A stretch of 64,000 nucleotides of DNA from UBA4615 sp044368415 (GTDB taxonomy: Bacteria; Pseudomonadota; Gammaproteobacteria; Burkholderiales; Burkholderiaceae_E). The stretch lies in the NCBI GenBank assembly GCA_044368415.1, contig JBIPLJ010000005.1:62001-126000 (forward strand). The letters are read 5' to 3'. A program made the position numbers and the translations under genes. Numbering within the stretch: position 1 is the first letter of the stretch; each line of letters starts with the position of its first letter. Shown here piece after piece: positions 27,214-34,479 of this stretch. The notes below the pieces were generated by a model that worked only from the letters and a program-made list of their open reading frames with translations, was not told where the DNA came from and did not search any database.

Positions 27214-28806
27214 ATGGATGCCGCCCCCCTTCTCGGCCACCCGCTGCTGACCGGCTCGGCGATCCGTGCCCTCGAGGCGCGGGCACTGGCCGCCACGCCC
27301 GAGGGCACGCTCATGGCCCGCGCCGCCGAGGCGGTCGCCGACGCTTGTGCGACGCTGCTGCGTGCCGCACCCGCGGGCACCCCCGTGCTGGCGCTGGTCG
27401 GGCCGGGCAACAATGGCGGCGACGCGCTGCTGGCGTCGCTGATGCTGGTCGCGCGCGGCTGGGCAGTGAACGCGCTCGCCCTAAGCCCCGAGCCGCCGAC
27501 CGCCCCAGACGCCCGCCGCGCCCGGGCGGCCTGGGACGCAAGCGGCCGTCCGTTGCATGGGCCGGATTCGCTCGACGCTTGGCTGGAGGCGGCACCGCTG
27601 GTGATCGACGGGCTCTTCGGCATCGGGCTGGTTCGTCCGCTGTCGGCGGCGGCATCCGCGATCGCAGTCCGCCTGGCGCGGGCCGGCGTGCGGGTGGTCG
27701 CGGTCGACGTGCCGAGCGGCCTGGATGCCGACCGCGGCGCGGTCGTCGGCGGCGCCCTGGGCACCGCCATCCGCGCCGACCTCACCGTCACGATGATCGC
27801 CGACAAGCCCGGCCTGCACACCGGTGCGGGCGCCACCCTTGCCGGGCACGTCCGGGTCGCCGAGCTCGGCCTGTCGGCGCTGGATCTTCGGCCGCGTGCG
27901 TTCCGCGCATCGACCGACGGCCCGCTGCCCTGGGGGCTGCTGATCGACGGCGATACGGTCGGGGCGCTGCTCGCACCGCGCGAGCGCGATGCGCACAAGG
28001 GCCGCTTCGGCGACGTGCTGGTGATCGCCGGCGCGCCGTCGATGCGCGGCGCGGCGACGCTTGCCGCGCTTGGAGCCCAGGCAGTCGGCGCCGGGCGTCT
28101 CTACATCGGCGTGGACGCCGACGACGCCACGGCGGATCCGCTGCACCCGGAGCTGATGGCCCGTCGGATCCGGCCCGCCGAGGGCGAGGGCGAGGCTGTG
28201 CTGGGCGCGGCCCAGGCGGTCGTGATCGGCTGCGGGCTGGGCCGTGGCGAGGCCGCGTCCGCCGCGCTCGCGGCCGCCCTCGCCCACCCCGCCGCGCTGG
28301 TCCTGGATGCCGACGGGCTGAACGCCATCGCCGCCGACAGCCGCCTCTTCAAAGGGCTCGCGGCTCGCGCCGCGGCGGGGCGACCCTCGGTGCTGACGCC
28401 GCATCCGCTGGAGGCCGCCCGCCTGCTCGGCGTGCAGACCACCGACGTGCAGCAGGACCGCATCGGCAACGCCTGCCGGCTGGCGCGCTCGACGGGCGCC
28501 TGCGTGGTGCTCAAGGGCGCGGGCACTGTGGTCGCGCTGCCCGACGGGCGCTGGACGATCAATGCGAGCGGCGGGCCGATCCTCTCGGTGGCCGGCACCG
28601 GCGACGTATTGGCCGGGACCATCGCCGGGCTGCTTGCGGCCGGCCTCGCCCCTGTGGCTGCCGCGGTGCAGGGGACCTGGCTGCACGGGGCGGCGGGCGA
28701 TGCGCTTGCGGCCACGAACGACTGGGCGGCGGGGATCGGGCTGCCGGCCTCACGTCTGCCCGACGCGATCCGCGCCCTCGTCAATCGACGAGTCGCCCGC
28801 TCTTGA
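27214..28806 (+). CDS. nnr: Bifunctional NAD(P)HX epimerase/dehydratase
   Basis: A fused NAD(P)H-repair enzyme of 530 residues. The N-terminal YjeF/NnrE epimerase domain (about 1-215) has GPGNNGGDALL at 63-73 and DVPSGLDAD. The C-terminal ADP-dependent NnrD dehydratase domain has HKGRFGDVLVIAGA, LTPHPLEAARLLG and SVAGTGDVLAGTIAGLLAAG. It restores hydrated NAD(P)HX to NAD(P)H. The start is ATG 27214, 25 bp after the dehydrogenase. Its last 26 bp overlap the end of the convergent ABC ATPase gene. Confidence 0.93.
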   Translation: MDAAPLLGHPLLTGSAIRALEARALAATPEGTLMARAAEAVADACATLLRAAPAGTPVLALVGPGNNGGDALLASLMLVARGWAVNALALSPEPPTAPDARRARAAWDASGRPLHGPDSLDAWLEAAPLVIDGLFGIGLVRPLSAAASAIAVRLARAGVRVVAVDVPSGLDADRGAVVGGALGTAIRADLTVTMIADKPGLHTGAGATLAGHVRVAELGLSALDLRPRAFRASTDGPLPWGLLIDGDTVGALLAPRERDAHKGRFGDVLVIAGAPSMRGAATLAALGAQAVGAGRLYIGVDADDATADPLHPELMARRIRPAEGEGEAVLGAAQAVVIGCGLGRGEAASAALAAALAHPAALVLDADGLNAIAADSRLFKGLAARAAAGRPSVLTPHPLEAARLLGVQTTDVQQDRIGNACRLARSTGACVVLKGAGTVVALPDGRWTINASGGPILSVAGTGDVLAGTIAGLLAAGLAPVAAAVQGTWLHGAAGDALAATNDWAAGIGLPASRLPDAIRALVNRRVARS

Positions 28807-29446
28807 GGGACAGCGTGCGTCCGCAGCGGCCAGCGAGCGCAGGATCGTGGGTGACCAGCACCAGCGTCGCGCCCGACTCGCGGTTCAGCTCGAACAGCAG
28901 CTCGATCACGCGCTGCCCGGTCGCATGGTCAAGGCTCCCGGTGGGCTCGTCGGCGAACAGCAGCGCCGGTCTGGGCGCGAACGCGCGGGCGAGCGCGACC
29001 CGCTGCTGCTCACCGCCCGACAGGGTGCGCGGATAGTGCCCGCCGCGCTCGGCGAGACCGACCCGCGCGAGCAGGTCGCGCGCGCGCGGCGCGGCGTCGC
29101 GCACGCCGGCCAGCTCGAGCGGCAACATCACGTTCTCCAGCGCCGTCATCTGCGCCAGCAGCTGGAACGACTGGAACACGAAACCGACGTTCTCGGCGCG
29201 CCAGCGGGCGCGTGCGTCCTCGTCGAGCGTGAACAGATCCTGCCCGGAGGCGACCACGCGTCCCGAGCTCGGCAGGTCGAGCCCGGCGAGCAGGCCGAGC
29301 AAGGTCGACTTGCCCGAGCCCGACGCACCGACGATGGCGACGGTATCGCCCGATTCGACCGTGAACCCGACATCGTCGAGTATCGTGAGCCAACCGCCGG
29401 CGTCCGGTACCTTCTTGCTTAGGTGTTCGACCTTGATTGCAGACAT
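28781..29446 (-). CDS. ABC transporter ATP-binding protein (YbbA/LolD-like)
   Basis: A 221-residue ATPase of the lipoprotein-release/macrolide-export (MacB-type) group. Walker A is GASGSGKST (40-48), Q-loop FVFQSFQL, signature LSGGEQQR, Walker B ALLFADEPTG and the H-loop VTHD. The start is ATG 29446. E. coli YbbA diverges from tesA and is followed by the permease ybbP. Here ybbA also diverges from a tesA-like gene, but no permease follows; the convergent NAD(P)HX repair gene occupies that place. The ATPase is therefore an orphan in this window and must use a permease encoded elsewhere. Confidence 0.9.
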   Translation of the reverse strand: MSAIKVEHLSKKVPDAGGWLTILDDVGFTVESGDTVAIVGASGSGKSTLLGLLAGLDLPSSGRVVASGQDLFTLDEDARARWRAENVGFVFQSFQLLAQMTALENVMLPLELAGVRDAAPRARDLLARVGLAERGGHYPRTLSGGEQQRVALARAFAPRPALLFADEPTGSLDHATGQRVIELLFELNRESGATLVLVTHDPALAGRCGRTLSLKSGRLVD

Positions 29447-30167
29447 GGCCCGCAGTGTAGCCCGTGCGACCTCCTCCGCCCCACACGCGAGGGGCCTGCC
29501 GCTGTCGGCATGCCTGCCGCCGACCGCGCGCCGGCGCATGCTGGGCGCGCTCGGCGCCCTAGCGGCCGCGCTCGTCGCGGGCGGCGTGACCGGCGCCGCA
29601 CGGGCGGCCGAGCCGCGCACGCTGCTCGTCCTCGGCGACAGCCTGTCGGCCGAGTACGGGCTGGCACGAGGCAGCGGCTGGGTGGCGCTACTCGAGCGCC
29701 GCATCGCCGAGCGTGGGCTGGCTTGGAGGGTGATCAATGCGAGCATCAGCGGCGAGACCACGTCGGGCGGCCGGGCGCGGCTGCCCGACCTGCTGGCCCG
29801 ACACGCGCCCGCGCTCGTGGTGATCGAGCTCGGCGGCAACGACGCGCTGCGCGGCCTGCCGCTGGCCGGCACCGAGGCGAACCTGCGAGAAATGGTGCTC
29901 GCCTCGCGCAAGGCCGGCGCGCGGCCGGTCGTCTTCGGGATGCAGATGCCGCCCAACTACGGCCGCGCCTATGCCGAGCAGTTCGCCGGGCTCTTCAGGC
30001 GGGTCGCCGAGTCGGAGAAGGCGCTGCTGCTGCCCTTCTTCCTCGCCCCGATCGCCGACCGGATCGAGGCCTTCCAGCCTGACCGCATCCATCCGACCGC
30101 CCAGGCCCAGCCACAGCTGCTCGACACCGCCTGGACCGTGCTCGCACCCCTGCTCGGGGCGCGCTGA
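29445..30167 (+). CDS. tesA: TesA-like SGNH esterase/lysophospholipase, periplasmic
   Basis: A GDSL/SGNH hydrolase with nucleophile motif GDSLSAEYG, the Gly and Asn blocks (NASISGETTSGG, ELGGNDALRGL) and the C-terminal DRIHPTAQAQ with the Asp-His pair. TesA acts as acyl-CoA thioesterase, protease and lysophospholipase L1. From ATG 29445 the protein has 240 residues with a long Arg-rich n-region before the hydrophobic signal segment MLGALGALAAALVAGG. Starting at ATG 29538 would give 209 residues, the E. coli precursor size. The 29445 start overlaps the start codon of the divergent ATPase gene (CATG). I see no clear ribosome site at either. Confidence 0.88.
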   Translation: MARSVARATSSAPHARGLPLSACLPPTARRRMLGALGALAAALVAGGVTGAARAAEPRTLLVLGDSLSAEYGLARGSGWVALLERRIAERGLAWRVINASISGETTSGGRARLPDLLARHAPALVVIELGGNDALRGLPLAGTEANLREMVLASRKAGARPVVFGMQMPPNYGRAYAEQFAGLFRRVAESEKALLLPFFLAPIADRIEAFQPDRIHPTAQAQPQLLDTAWTVLAPLLGAR

Positions 30168-30191
30168 GCGATCAACGCTCGAGTGGGCAGG

Positions 30192-31070
30192 TCAGCGGGT
30201 GTCGCGGACCGCGAGCAGCGCGGCCACGACGATCAACGCGCCGCCCGCGAGGGTGCGGGCCGACACCGACTCCCCGCCGATCAGCACCGCCGACAGCGCC
30301 GCGAACAGCACCTCGCTCAGCAGCACCACCGAGGTCACGTTCGCCGGCAGGCGCGACGCGCCGTACTGCAGGCACAGGTTGCCCACGCCCAGCATCAGCA
30401 CCAACCCGAGGATGCCCGCCAGCCAGCCCGGCGCCGGCCGCGGCGGCATCGAAATCCCACCGATCGCGGTGAGCACCGCGGCTAACGCCCCGGCGACCAC
30501 GCAGCCGCCGACGAACATGGTGAAGGCGAGCGTCGACGCCTGTTGCCCGGTCTCGCGCCGAAGCATCACGTTCGTCATCGCGAAGCTCATGCCGCCTGCG
30601 ATCGCCAGCCAATCGGACGGTGCTGAGGGCATCGGCCAGGGGGCGCCGGTCGGCTTGAGCACCACGGCGGCGCCCGCGATCGCGATCGCCACCCGCAGCA
30701 CGACCGCCACCCGCAGCGGCTCGCCGAGCACCAGGCGCGCGAAGAGCGCGGCCCAGGCCGGCATTAGATAGAACAGCAGCACAACACGCACCACGTCGCC
30801 GATCGTCACCGCCCAGTTGAAGCAGGCGTTGGTGATGCCGCTGGCGAGTAGCAGCGGCCACAGCGACGGCGTGCCGGCGAGGCGTCTCGCGACCGCCGGG
30901 TCCCAGGCCAGCACCGCTGCGCCCACCGCCGCGTACACCAGTGCGGTCGCCCACAGGCCGTGCACGCCCTGCTCCTGCAGGGCGCGGAACGGCAGCCAGC
31001 ACAGCCCCCAGAGCAGCGCATTGACGAGCAGGGCCACCGCCGCACGAGCGGCGGGGAACGCGGTCGGCAT
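30192..31070 (-). CDS. EamA/DMT superfamily transporter
   Basis: A 292-residue inner-membrane protein with ten predicted helices arranged as two EamA repeats. NALLWGLCWLPFRAL opens repeat one; SFAMTNVMLRRE and LPANVTSVVLLSEVLFAALSAVL mark repeat two. Members export amino acids, nucleobases or other small metabolites. The start is ATG 31070, two bases after the nicotinamidase stop, so the two genes are co-translated. The pairing hints at pyridine or nicotinate metabolites as cargo, but that is only inference. Confidence 0.88.
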   Translation of the reverse strand: MPTAFPAARAAVALLVNALLWGLCWLPFRALQEQGVHGLWATALVYAAVGAAVLAWDPAVARRLAGTPSLWPLLLASGITNACFNWAVTIGDVVRVVLLFYLMPAWAALFARLVLGEPLRVAVVLRVAIAIAGAAVVLKPTGAPWPMPSAPSDWLAIAGGMSFAMTNVMLRRETGQQASTLAFTMFVGGCVVAGALAAVLTAIGGISMPPRPAPGWLAGILGLVLMLGVGNLCLQYGASRLPANVTSVVLLSEVLFAALSAVLIGGESVSARTLAGGALIVVAALLAVRDTR

Positions 31071-31072
31071 GC

Positions 31073-31708
31073 TCAGCGCGCGGCGTCGCGCAGCACGACG
31101 CCAGCCTCGCGCATTGCGGCGAGCGAAGCCGCGAGCGAGCCGCTGAGATCGATCGCGCGGCAAGCATCGAGCAGCACCTCGGCCTCGAAGCCCTGGCGCC
31201 GGGCATCGATGGCGGAGTACGCCACGCAGTAGTCGGTCGCCAACCCGCAGAGCACCACTCGGCGGATGCCGCGCTCGCGCAGATAGCCGGCGAGCCCGGT
31301 CGGCGTGCTGCGGTCGTTCTCGAAGAATGCCGAGTACGAATCGATCGCAGGGCGAAAGCCCTTGCGGATCACCAGCTCCGCGCGGGCGAGGTCGAGCCCG
31401 GGGTGGAACGCCGCCCCCTCGGTGCCCTGCACGCAGTGATCTGGCCACAGCGTTTGCTCGCCGTAGGGAAACGAAACGCTCTCGTACGGCGAGCGGCCCG
31501 CATGGGCGCTGGCGAACGAGCGGTGGCCGGGCGGATGCCAGTCCTGAGTGAACGCAACATGCGCGAAGCGCGGCATTACCGCGGCGATCGCAGGCACGAC
31601 CGCGGCACCGTCGGCGACAGCAAGGGCGCCCCCCGGGCAGAAGTCGTTCTGGACGTCGATGACGAGCAGCAGCTCGTGCTCGGTCTCGGGGGCGGCGTGG
31701 GGATCCAT
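31073..31708 (-). CDS. pncA: Nicotinamidase
   Basis: Hydrolyses nicotinamide to nicotinate for NAD salvage. It has 211 residues. The catalytic triad is visible as D18 (VIDVQNDF), K116 (VIRKGF) and C161 (GLATDYCV). The metal ligands D56, H58 and H62 lie in TQDWHPPGH. The start is ATG 31708. Cysteine hydrolases of this isochorismatase fold vary in substrate, but the DWHPPGH and QNDFCPGGALAV blocks are those of PncA. Confidence 0.93.
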   Translation of the reverse strand: MDPHAAPETEHELLLVIDVQNDFCPGGALAVADGAAVVPAIAAVMPRFAHVAFTQDWHPPGHRSFASAHAGRSPYESVSFPYGEQTLWPDHCVQGTEGAAFHPGLDLARAELVIRKGFRPAIDSYSAFFENDRSTPTGLAGYLRERGIRRVVLCGLATDYCVAYSAIDARRQGFEAEVLLDACRAIDLSGSLAASLAAMREAGVVLRDAAR

Positions 31709-31794
31709 GCGTGCTCGGCAGGCATCGCGCGCGGGGTCGCGCAGCGCCGAGGCACTCTACCACCGGCCCCGCGGGACCGGCGGGTACGCCCGCG

Positions 31795-32187
31795 TCAGCG
31801 GCGCGTGCCCGAAAGCAGCGCACGCCCCCAGCCGCGTTCGGTGCCATCCGCGACCGACGCCTCCATGCGCTTCGAGTAGTGCGAGCGCAGGCGCATCAGC
31901 TCGCGTCCGACCTCGATCGGGAACCCCTGCCGGTCACCGCACTGATCGATCATCAGCTGCTCCAGGTCACGGGCCGCGAACGGCGGCTCGCCGTCGAAGA
32001 ACGCGATGCGCTCCGTAACTCTGGGAAAGGCCGCGGCGAGCTTGGGGGCGCGTGCCGCCTCGGGCAGGCGATCCAACCAGGTCTGCACTGAGGAGGACAG
32101 CGGGCCCGCGTCCGGGGCGTCACCGTCTGCGGCCGGCTGTGCGACCCCGTCCATCTGCCCGGCTTCGGACTCTCGGAGTTCGATCAT
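31795..32187 (-). CDS. Conserved hypothetical protein of Burkholderiales
   Basis: A small soluble protein, 130 residues if read from ATG 32187. ATG 32244 or internal starts are possible, as no ribosome site is clear. The N-terminal 30 residues are low-complexity and acidic. The core (about 34-108) reads WLDRLPEAARAPKLAAAFPR, then LMIDQCGDRQGFPIEVGREL. This recalls a short family seen in related bacteria (PExARPxxLAxRFPRxxN, then RxGFPxEVxxEL). I know no function. It stands between nicotinamidase and tRNA-Leu. Confidence 0.6.
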   Translation of the reverse strand: MIELRESEAGQMDGVAQPAADGDAPDAGPLSSSVQTWLDRLPEAARAPKLAAAFPRVTERIAFFDGEPPFAARDLEQLMIDQCGDRQGFPIEVGRELMRLRSHYSKRMEASVADGTERGWGRALLSGTRR

Positions 32188-32374
32188 CGCCAACTCTGCA
32201 CCGTCGGACGGGCTGTGCGGACCCGGAGTCGGATCCCGCAGCATGCACCCGGATAGGTTCAGGCCTCGGGTGGCCCAAGGCCGCGCGGGCTTCGCGAGAG
32301 TGCGGCCTGTCGGCCACGAACTCTCGACAGGCGGGGCCGCAGGTGCACCCCGCAGGCGTCGCATGCAAACCGAA

Positions 32375-32459
32375 TGGTGCCCCGAGGCGGACTCGAACCG
32401 CCACGCCTCGCGGCCGCGGATTTTAAGTCCGCTACGTCTACCGGTTTCGTCATCGGGGC
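32375..32459 (-). tRNA. tRNA-Leu (anticodon TAA)
   Basis: The minus strand gives an 85-nt class II tRNA with the 3' CCA encoded. The acceptor stem is GCCCCGA paired with TCGGGGC. The anticodon loop reads ACTTAAAAT, giving anticodon TAA. A variable arm of the long leucine type and the T-loop GGTTCGAGTCC follow. Confidence 0.93.
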
Positions 32460-32469
32460 GGCACTGGAC

Positions 32470-32478
32470 CTTATCACA
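32470..32478 (-). promoter_or_regulatory. Candidate extended -10 of the tRNA-Leu promoter
   Basis: The minus strand reads TGTGATAAG: TG, one base, then GATAAG (four of six matches to TATAAT), 11-19 bases before the tRNA 5' end. The hexanucleotide array begins just upstream of where the -35 region would fall. Confidence 0.4.
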
Positions 32479-32500
32479 GCCCGCCCAGGGCCCGGTCGCC

Positions 32501-32584
32501 CGAGCCCGAGCCCGAGCCCGAGCCGGGGCCGGGGCCGGGGCCGGGGCCGGGGCCGGGGCCGGGGCCGGGGCCGGGGCCGGGGCC
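32501..32584. repeat. Hexanucleotide array: (cgagcc)x4 then (ggggcc)x10
   Basis: Four copies of cgagcc (32501-32524) run directly into ten perfect copies of ggggcc (32525-32584), 84 bp of unbroken 6-bp periodicity. It is intergenic, between the stop of the membrane-protein gene (32614) and the tRNA-Leu 5' end (32459). Relative to tRNA-Leu it covers roughly -40 to -120. The G-runs on the plus strand can form G-quadruplexes. The minus frame across it codes only Gly-Pro repeats and is not a gene. Confidence 0.95.
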
Positions 32585-32613
32585 GGCGGGCAAGCCTGCA
32601 GCAGGGTCCGCCC

Positions 32614-33360
32614 TCAGGCGTGCGCGCGCGCCGTGCTGCGATGCATGCGCCGGTTCGGTGCCGGCATCAGCACCTCGGTCGCTACGGGCACAGCGGGGCG
32701 CCGGTCTGCTACGGCCCGCGGCAGCAGCGCGGCCATCGCGGCATCGGCGAAGTAGGCGAACCAGCATGCGATGCCGAGCCACTTGGGCGCGCCCTCCATC
32801 ACCAGGCGCCACGCCACATCCCAGCCGTGCGCGATGAATACCTCGTCGAAGCGATGGTCGTAGCGATCGATCAAGACCGCAGTGGTGAGGAGCGCGACCG
32901 CCATCACCAACAGGCCGTACCGGGTCGCGCGGATCTGACGGAAAGAGGTGGCGACAAACAGTAGCGAGCCTCCCGCGACCAGGCCGACCGCATGGCGCTC
33001 GGACATGCCGAGATACGCGGGCAGCAGCATCTCGTGGAGCATGAAGACATCGTCGACGACGATGTACGCGGTCAGGCAGGCCGCCGCGGCGAAGAACCTG
33101 ATCTCGGCGCGAGGCGCTCGCGCTCGCACGAGCACCCAGGCGGTCAGGCCGCAGATCGCCGCGGCGGCGGCCCACAGCAGCACCCCCAGGTTGGAGACCA
33201 CGCCGACCAGCGGATGCAGGTTGCCGATCTGCGCCATGTCGCGGTTCGCGATCGCCGGCGGCAAGCCCTTGCGCACCACAACCGCGATCACCAGCGCCTG
33301 GAACGCCAGCGCGGCGACTGGAATCAGCCACCGCATCGGGCGCTTCGCATGAGTCGACAT
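32614..33360 (-). CDS. Integral membrane protein of unknown function with DDxFMLHE motif
   Basis: A 248-residue protein with about seven hydrophobic segments. The start is ATG 33360. The most striking part is an acidic/His motif at a membrane edge, VVDDVFMLHEMLLP (about residues 101-114), and a second charged stretch DRYDHRFDEVFIAHGWD (about 163-179). Clusters of Asp, Glu and His at membrane edges occur in metal-dependent membrane hydrolases such as the ceramidase/CREST group. I cannot align it with confidence, so no function is claimed. It sits between tRNA-Leu and tRNA-Cys. Confidence 0.75.
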   Translation of the reverse strand: MSTHAKRPMRWLIPVAALAFQALVIAVVVRKGLPPAIANRDMAQIGNLHPLVGVVSNLGVLLWAAAAAICGLTAWVLVRARAPRAEIRFFAAAACLTAYIVVDDVFMLHEMLLPAYLGMSERHAVGLVAGGSLLFVATSFRQIRATRYGLLVMAVALLTTAVLIDRYDHRFDEVFIAHGWDVAWRLVMEGAPKWLGIACWFAYFADAAMAALLPRAVADRRPAVPVATEVLMPAPNRRMHRSTARAHA

Positions 33361-33526
33361 CCGTCTCTCCTCGGCCCGAGCGTCGAGCCAGCGGACGAGG
33401 CTACCGGAGCGCAGGCGTCTCGCAGGTGACGGAAGTCGCCCGACGGTACGAGGGGCGCGTCGTGTCAGACCGGATCATCCAACTTGCCGGGCGGAGAACT
33501 GGGAAGTGGGCAGCGAGGACCGCTAC

Positions 33527-33600
33527 TGGAGGCGCGAGCCGGAATCGAACCGACGTACACGGCTTTGCAGGCCGCTGCATAACCACTCTGCCATCGCGCC
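33527..33600 (-). tRNA. tRNA-Cys (anticodon GCA)
   Basis: A 74-nt tRNA on the minus strand with CCA encoded. The acceptor stem is GGCGCGA/TCGCGCC. The D-loop region is TGGCAGAGTGGTTATGCA, the anticodon loop CCTGCAAAG gives GCA, and the T-arm is CGGTTCGATTCCG. Confidence 0.95.
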
Positions 33601-33645
33601 TTACGCCAGGCGCGCCGCGAACGGCCCGCCTCGCTGAACCCTGAA

Positions 33646-33676
33646 ACAAAAAGGGAAGCTTCGTGGAGCTTCCCTT
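33646..33676 (-). terminator. Rho-independent terminator between tRNA-Gly and tRNA-Cys
   Basis: On the minus strand a 10-bp perfect stem AAGGGAAGCT/AGCTTCCCTT with a 6-base loop is followed by a T-run. It lies just after tRNA-Gly and before tRNA-Cys. It would end or attenuate transcripts coming from the strong promoter upstream of tRNA-Gly. Confidence 0.75.
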
Positions 33677-33684
33677 CGGAAACG

Positions 33685-33760
33685 TGGAGCGGGAGACGAG
33701 TCTCGAACTCGCGACCTCAACCTTGGCAAGGTTGCGCTCTACCAACTGAGCTACTCCCGC
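33685..33760 (-). tRNA. tRNA-Gly (anticodon GCC)
   Basis: A 76-nt tRNA on the minus strand with CCA encoded. The acceptor stem is GCGGGAG/CTCCCGC. The D-arm is AGCTCAGTTGGTAGAGC, the anticodon loop CTTGCCAAG gives GCC, and the T-arm is GAGTTCGAGACTC. Confidence 0.96.
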
Positions 33761-33762
33761 AA

Positions 33763-33780
33763 TCTGTCGTTTCCGACAGA
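33763..33780 (-). other. Leader hairpin next to tRNA-Gly
   Basis: A 7-bp inverted repeat TCTGTCG/CGACAGA with a four-base loop lies two bases upstream of the mature tRNA-Gly 5' end. It may guide RNase P or other 5' processing of the precursor. Confidence 0.5.
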
Positions 33781-33786
33781 AGAAAG

Positions 33787-33814
33787 AGTTTAGCAGGTTT
33801 TCGCGTTCTGTCAA
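33787..33814 (-). promoter_or_regulatory. Sigma-70 promoter of tRNA-Gly
   Basis: On the minus strand a perfect -35 TTGACA (33809-33814) is spaced 16 bp from TAAACT (33787-33792). Transcription would start near 33780, about 20 nt before the mature tRNA-Gly. It is one of the best promoters in the window, as expected for a stable RNA. Confidence 0.7.
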
Positions 33815-33906
33815 AACGGCGGTGCTGCCGGAGGGCCAGGAATGCGCCACACCGGTGCGCGACAGCAGATCGTACCCCAGCGCTCAAGACGTTCGCGCCC
33901 CCGCGC

Positions 33907-34479
33907 TCAGGAAGAATCGCGCAGGTGAGGCCACGCCTGTCGGAGGTAGTAGAACATCGACCACAGGGTCAGCAGCGCGGCGACGTAAATCAGCCAGGTG
34001 CCGATCTCGTGGATCGGCACGACGCCGAACAGCGGCTGGTGGTACAGCAGCATCGGGATGGCCACCAGCTGCGCGACGGTCTTGAGCTTTCCGATCGAGT
34101 GGACGGCGACGCTGGTGCGCGCGCCCATCCCGGCCATCCACTCGCGCAGCGCCGAGATCGCGATCTCGCGTCCGATGATCACGACCGAGACGAGCGCGTC
34201 GACACGCTGCAGGTCGAGCAGCAGCACCAGCGCGGCGCAGACGAGGAGCTTGTCTGCAACCGGATCGAGGAAGGCGCCGAAGGCCGAAGTTTGTCCGAGC
34301 CGACGCGCGAGCCAGCCGTCCAACCAGTCGGTGATGGCCGCGGCGACGAAGATCGCCGTGCCCAACACGTTACGGCGGCTCATTGACGCATCGTCACCCG
34401 GCAGCAGGTAGACCGCGACCAGCAATGGGATCGCGAGCATCCGCAGCCAAGTCAGCGCATTCGGCAGGTTCCAACGCAT
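33907..34479 (-). CDS. pgsA: CDP-diacylglycerol-glycerol-3-phosphate 3-phosphatidyltransferase
   Basis: Makes phosphatidylglycerophosphate in the inner membrane, the first committed step to phosphatidylglycerol and cardiolipin. It has 190 residues with about five helices. The CDP-alcohol phosphotransferase motif DGxxAR-x8-G-x3-D-x3-D is complete: D54, G55, A58, R59, G68, D72, D76. The start ATG 34479 shares one base with the uvrC stop (TGATG). The tRNA-Gly gene follows, an arrangement common in betaproteobacteria. Confidence 0.94.
   Translation of the reverse strand: MRWNLPNALTWLRMLAIPLLVAVYLLPGDDASMSRRNVLGTAIFVAAAITDWLDGWLARRLGQTSAFGAFLDPVADKLLVCAALVLLLDLQRVDALVSVVIIGREIAISALREWMAGMGARTSVAVHSIGKLKTVAQLVAIPMLLYHQPLFGVVPIHEIGTWLIYVAALLTLWSMFYYLRQAWPHLRDSS

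Noticed and set aside
32474..33331. Minus-strand frame coding a Gly-Pro repeat tail through the hexanucleotide array
   Set aside because: It is out of frame with the membrane protein and consists of shadow sequence plus repeat; no start, ribosome site or family match.
32375..33760. tRNA genes as integration sites of a genomic island
   Set aside because: I saw no repeated tRNA 3' end, integrase gene or change in base use around the three tRNA genes.
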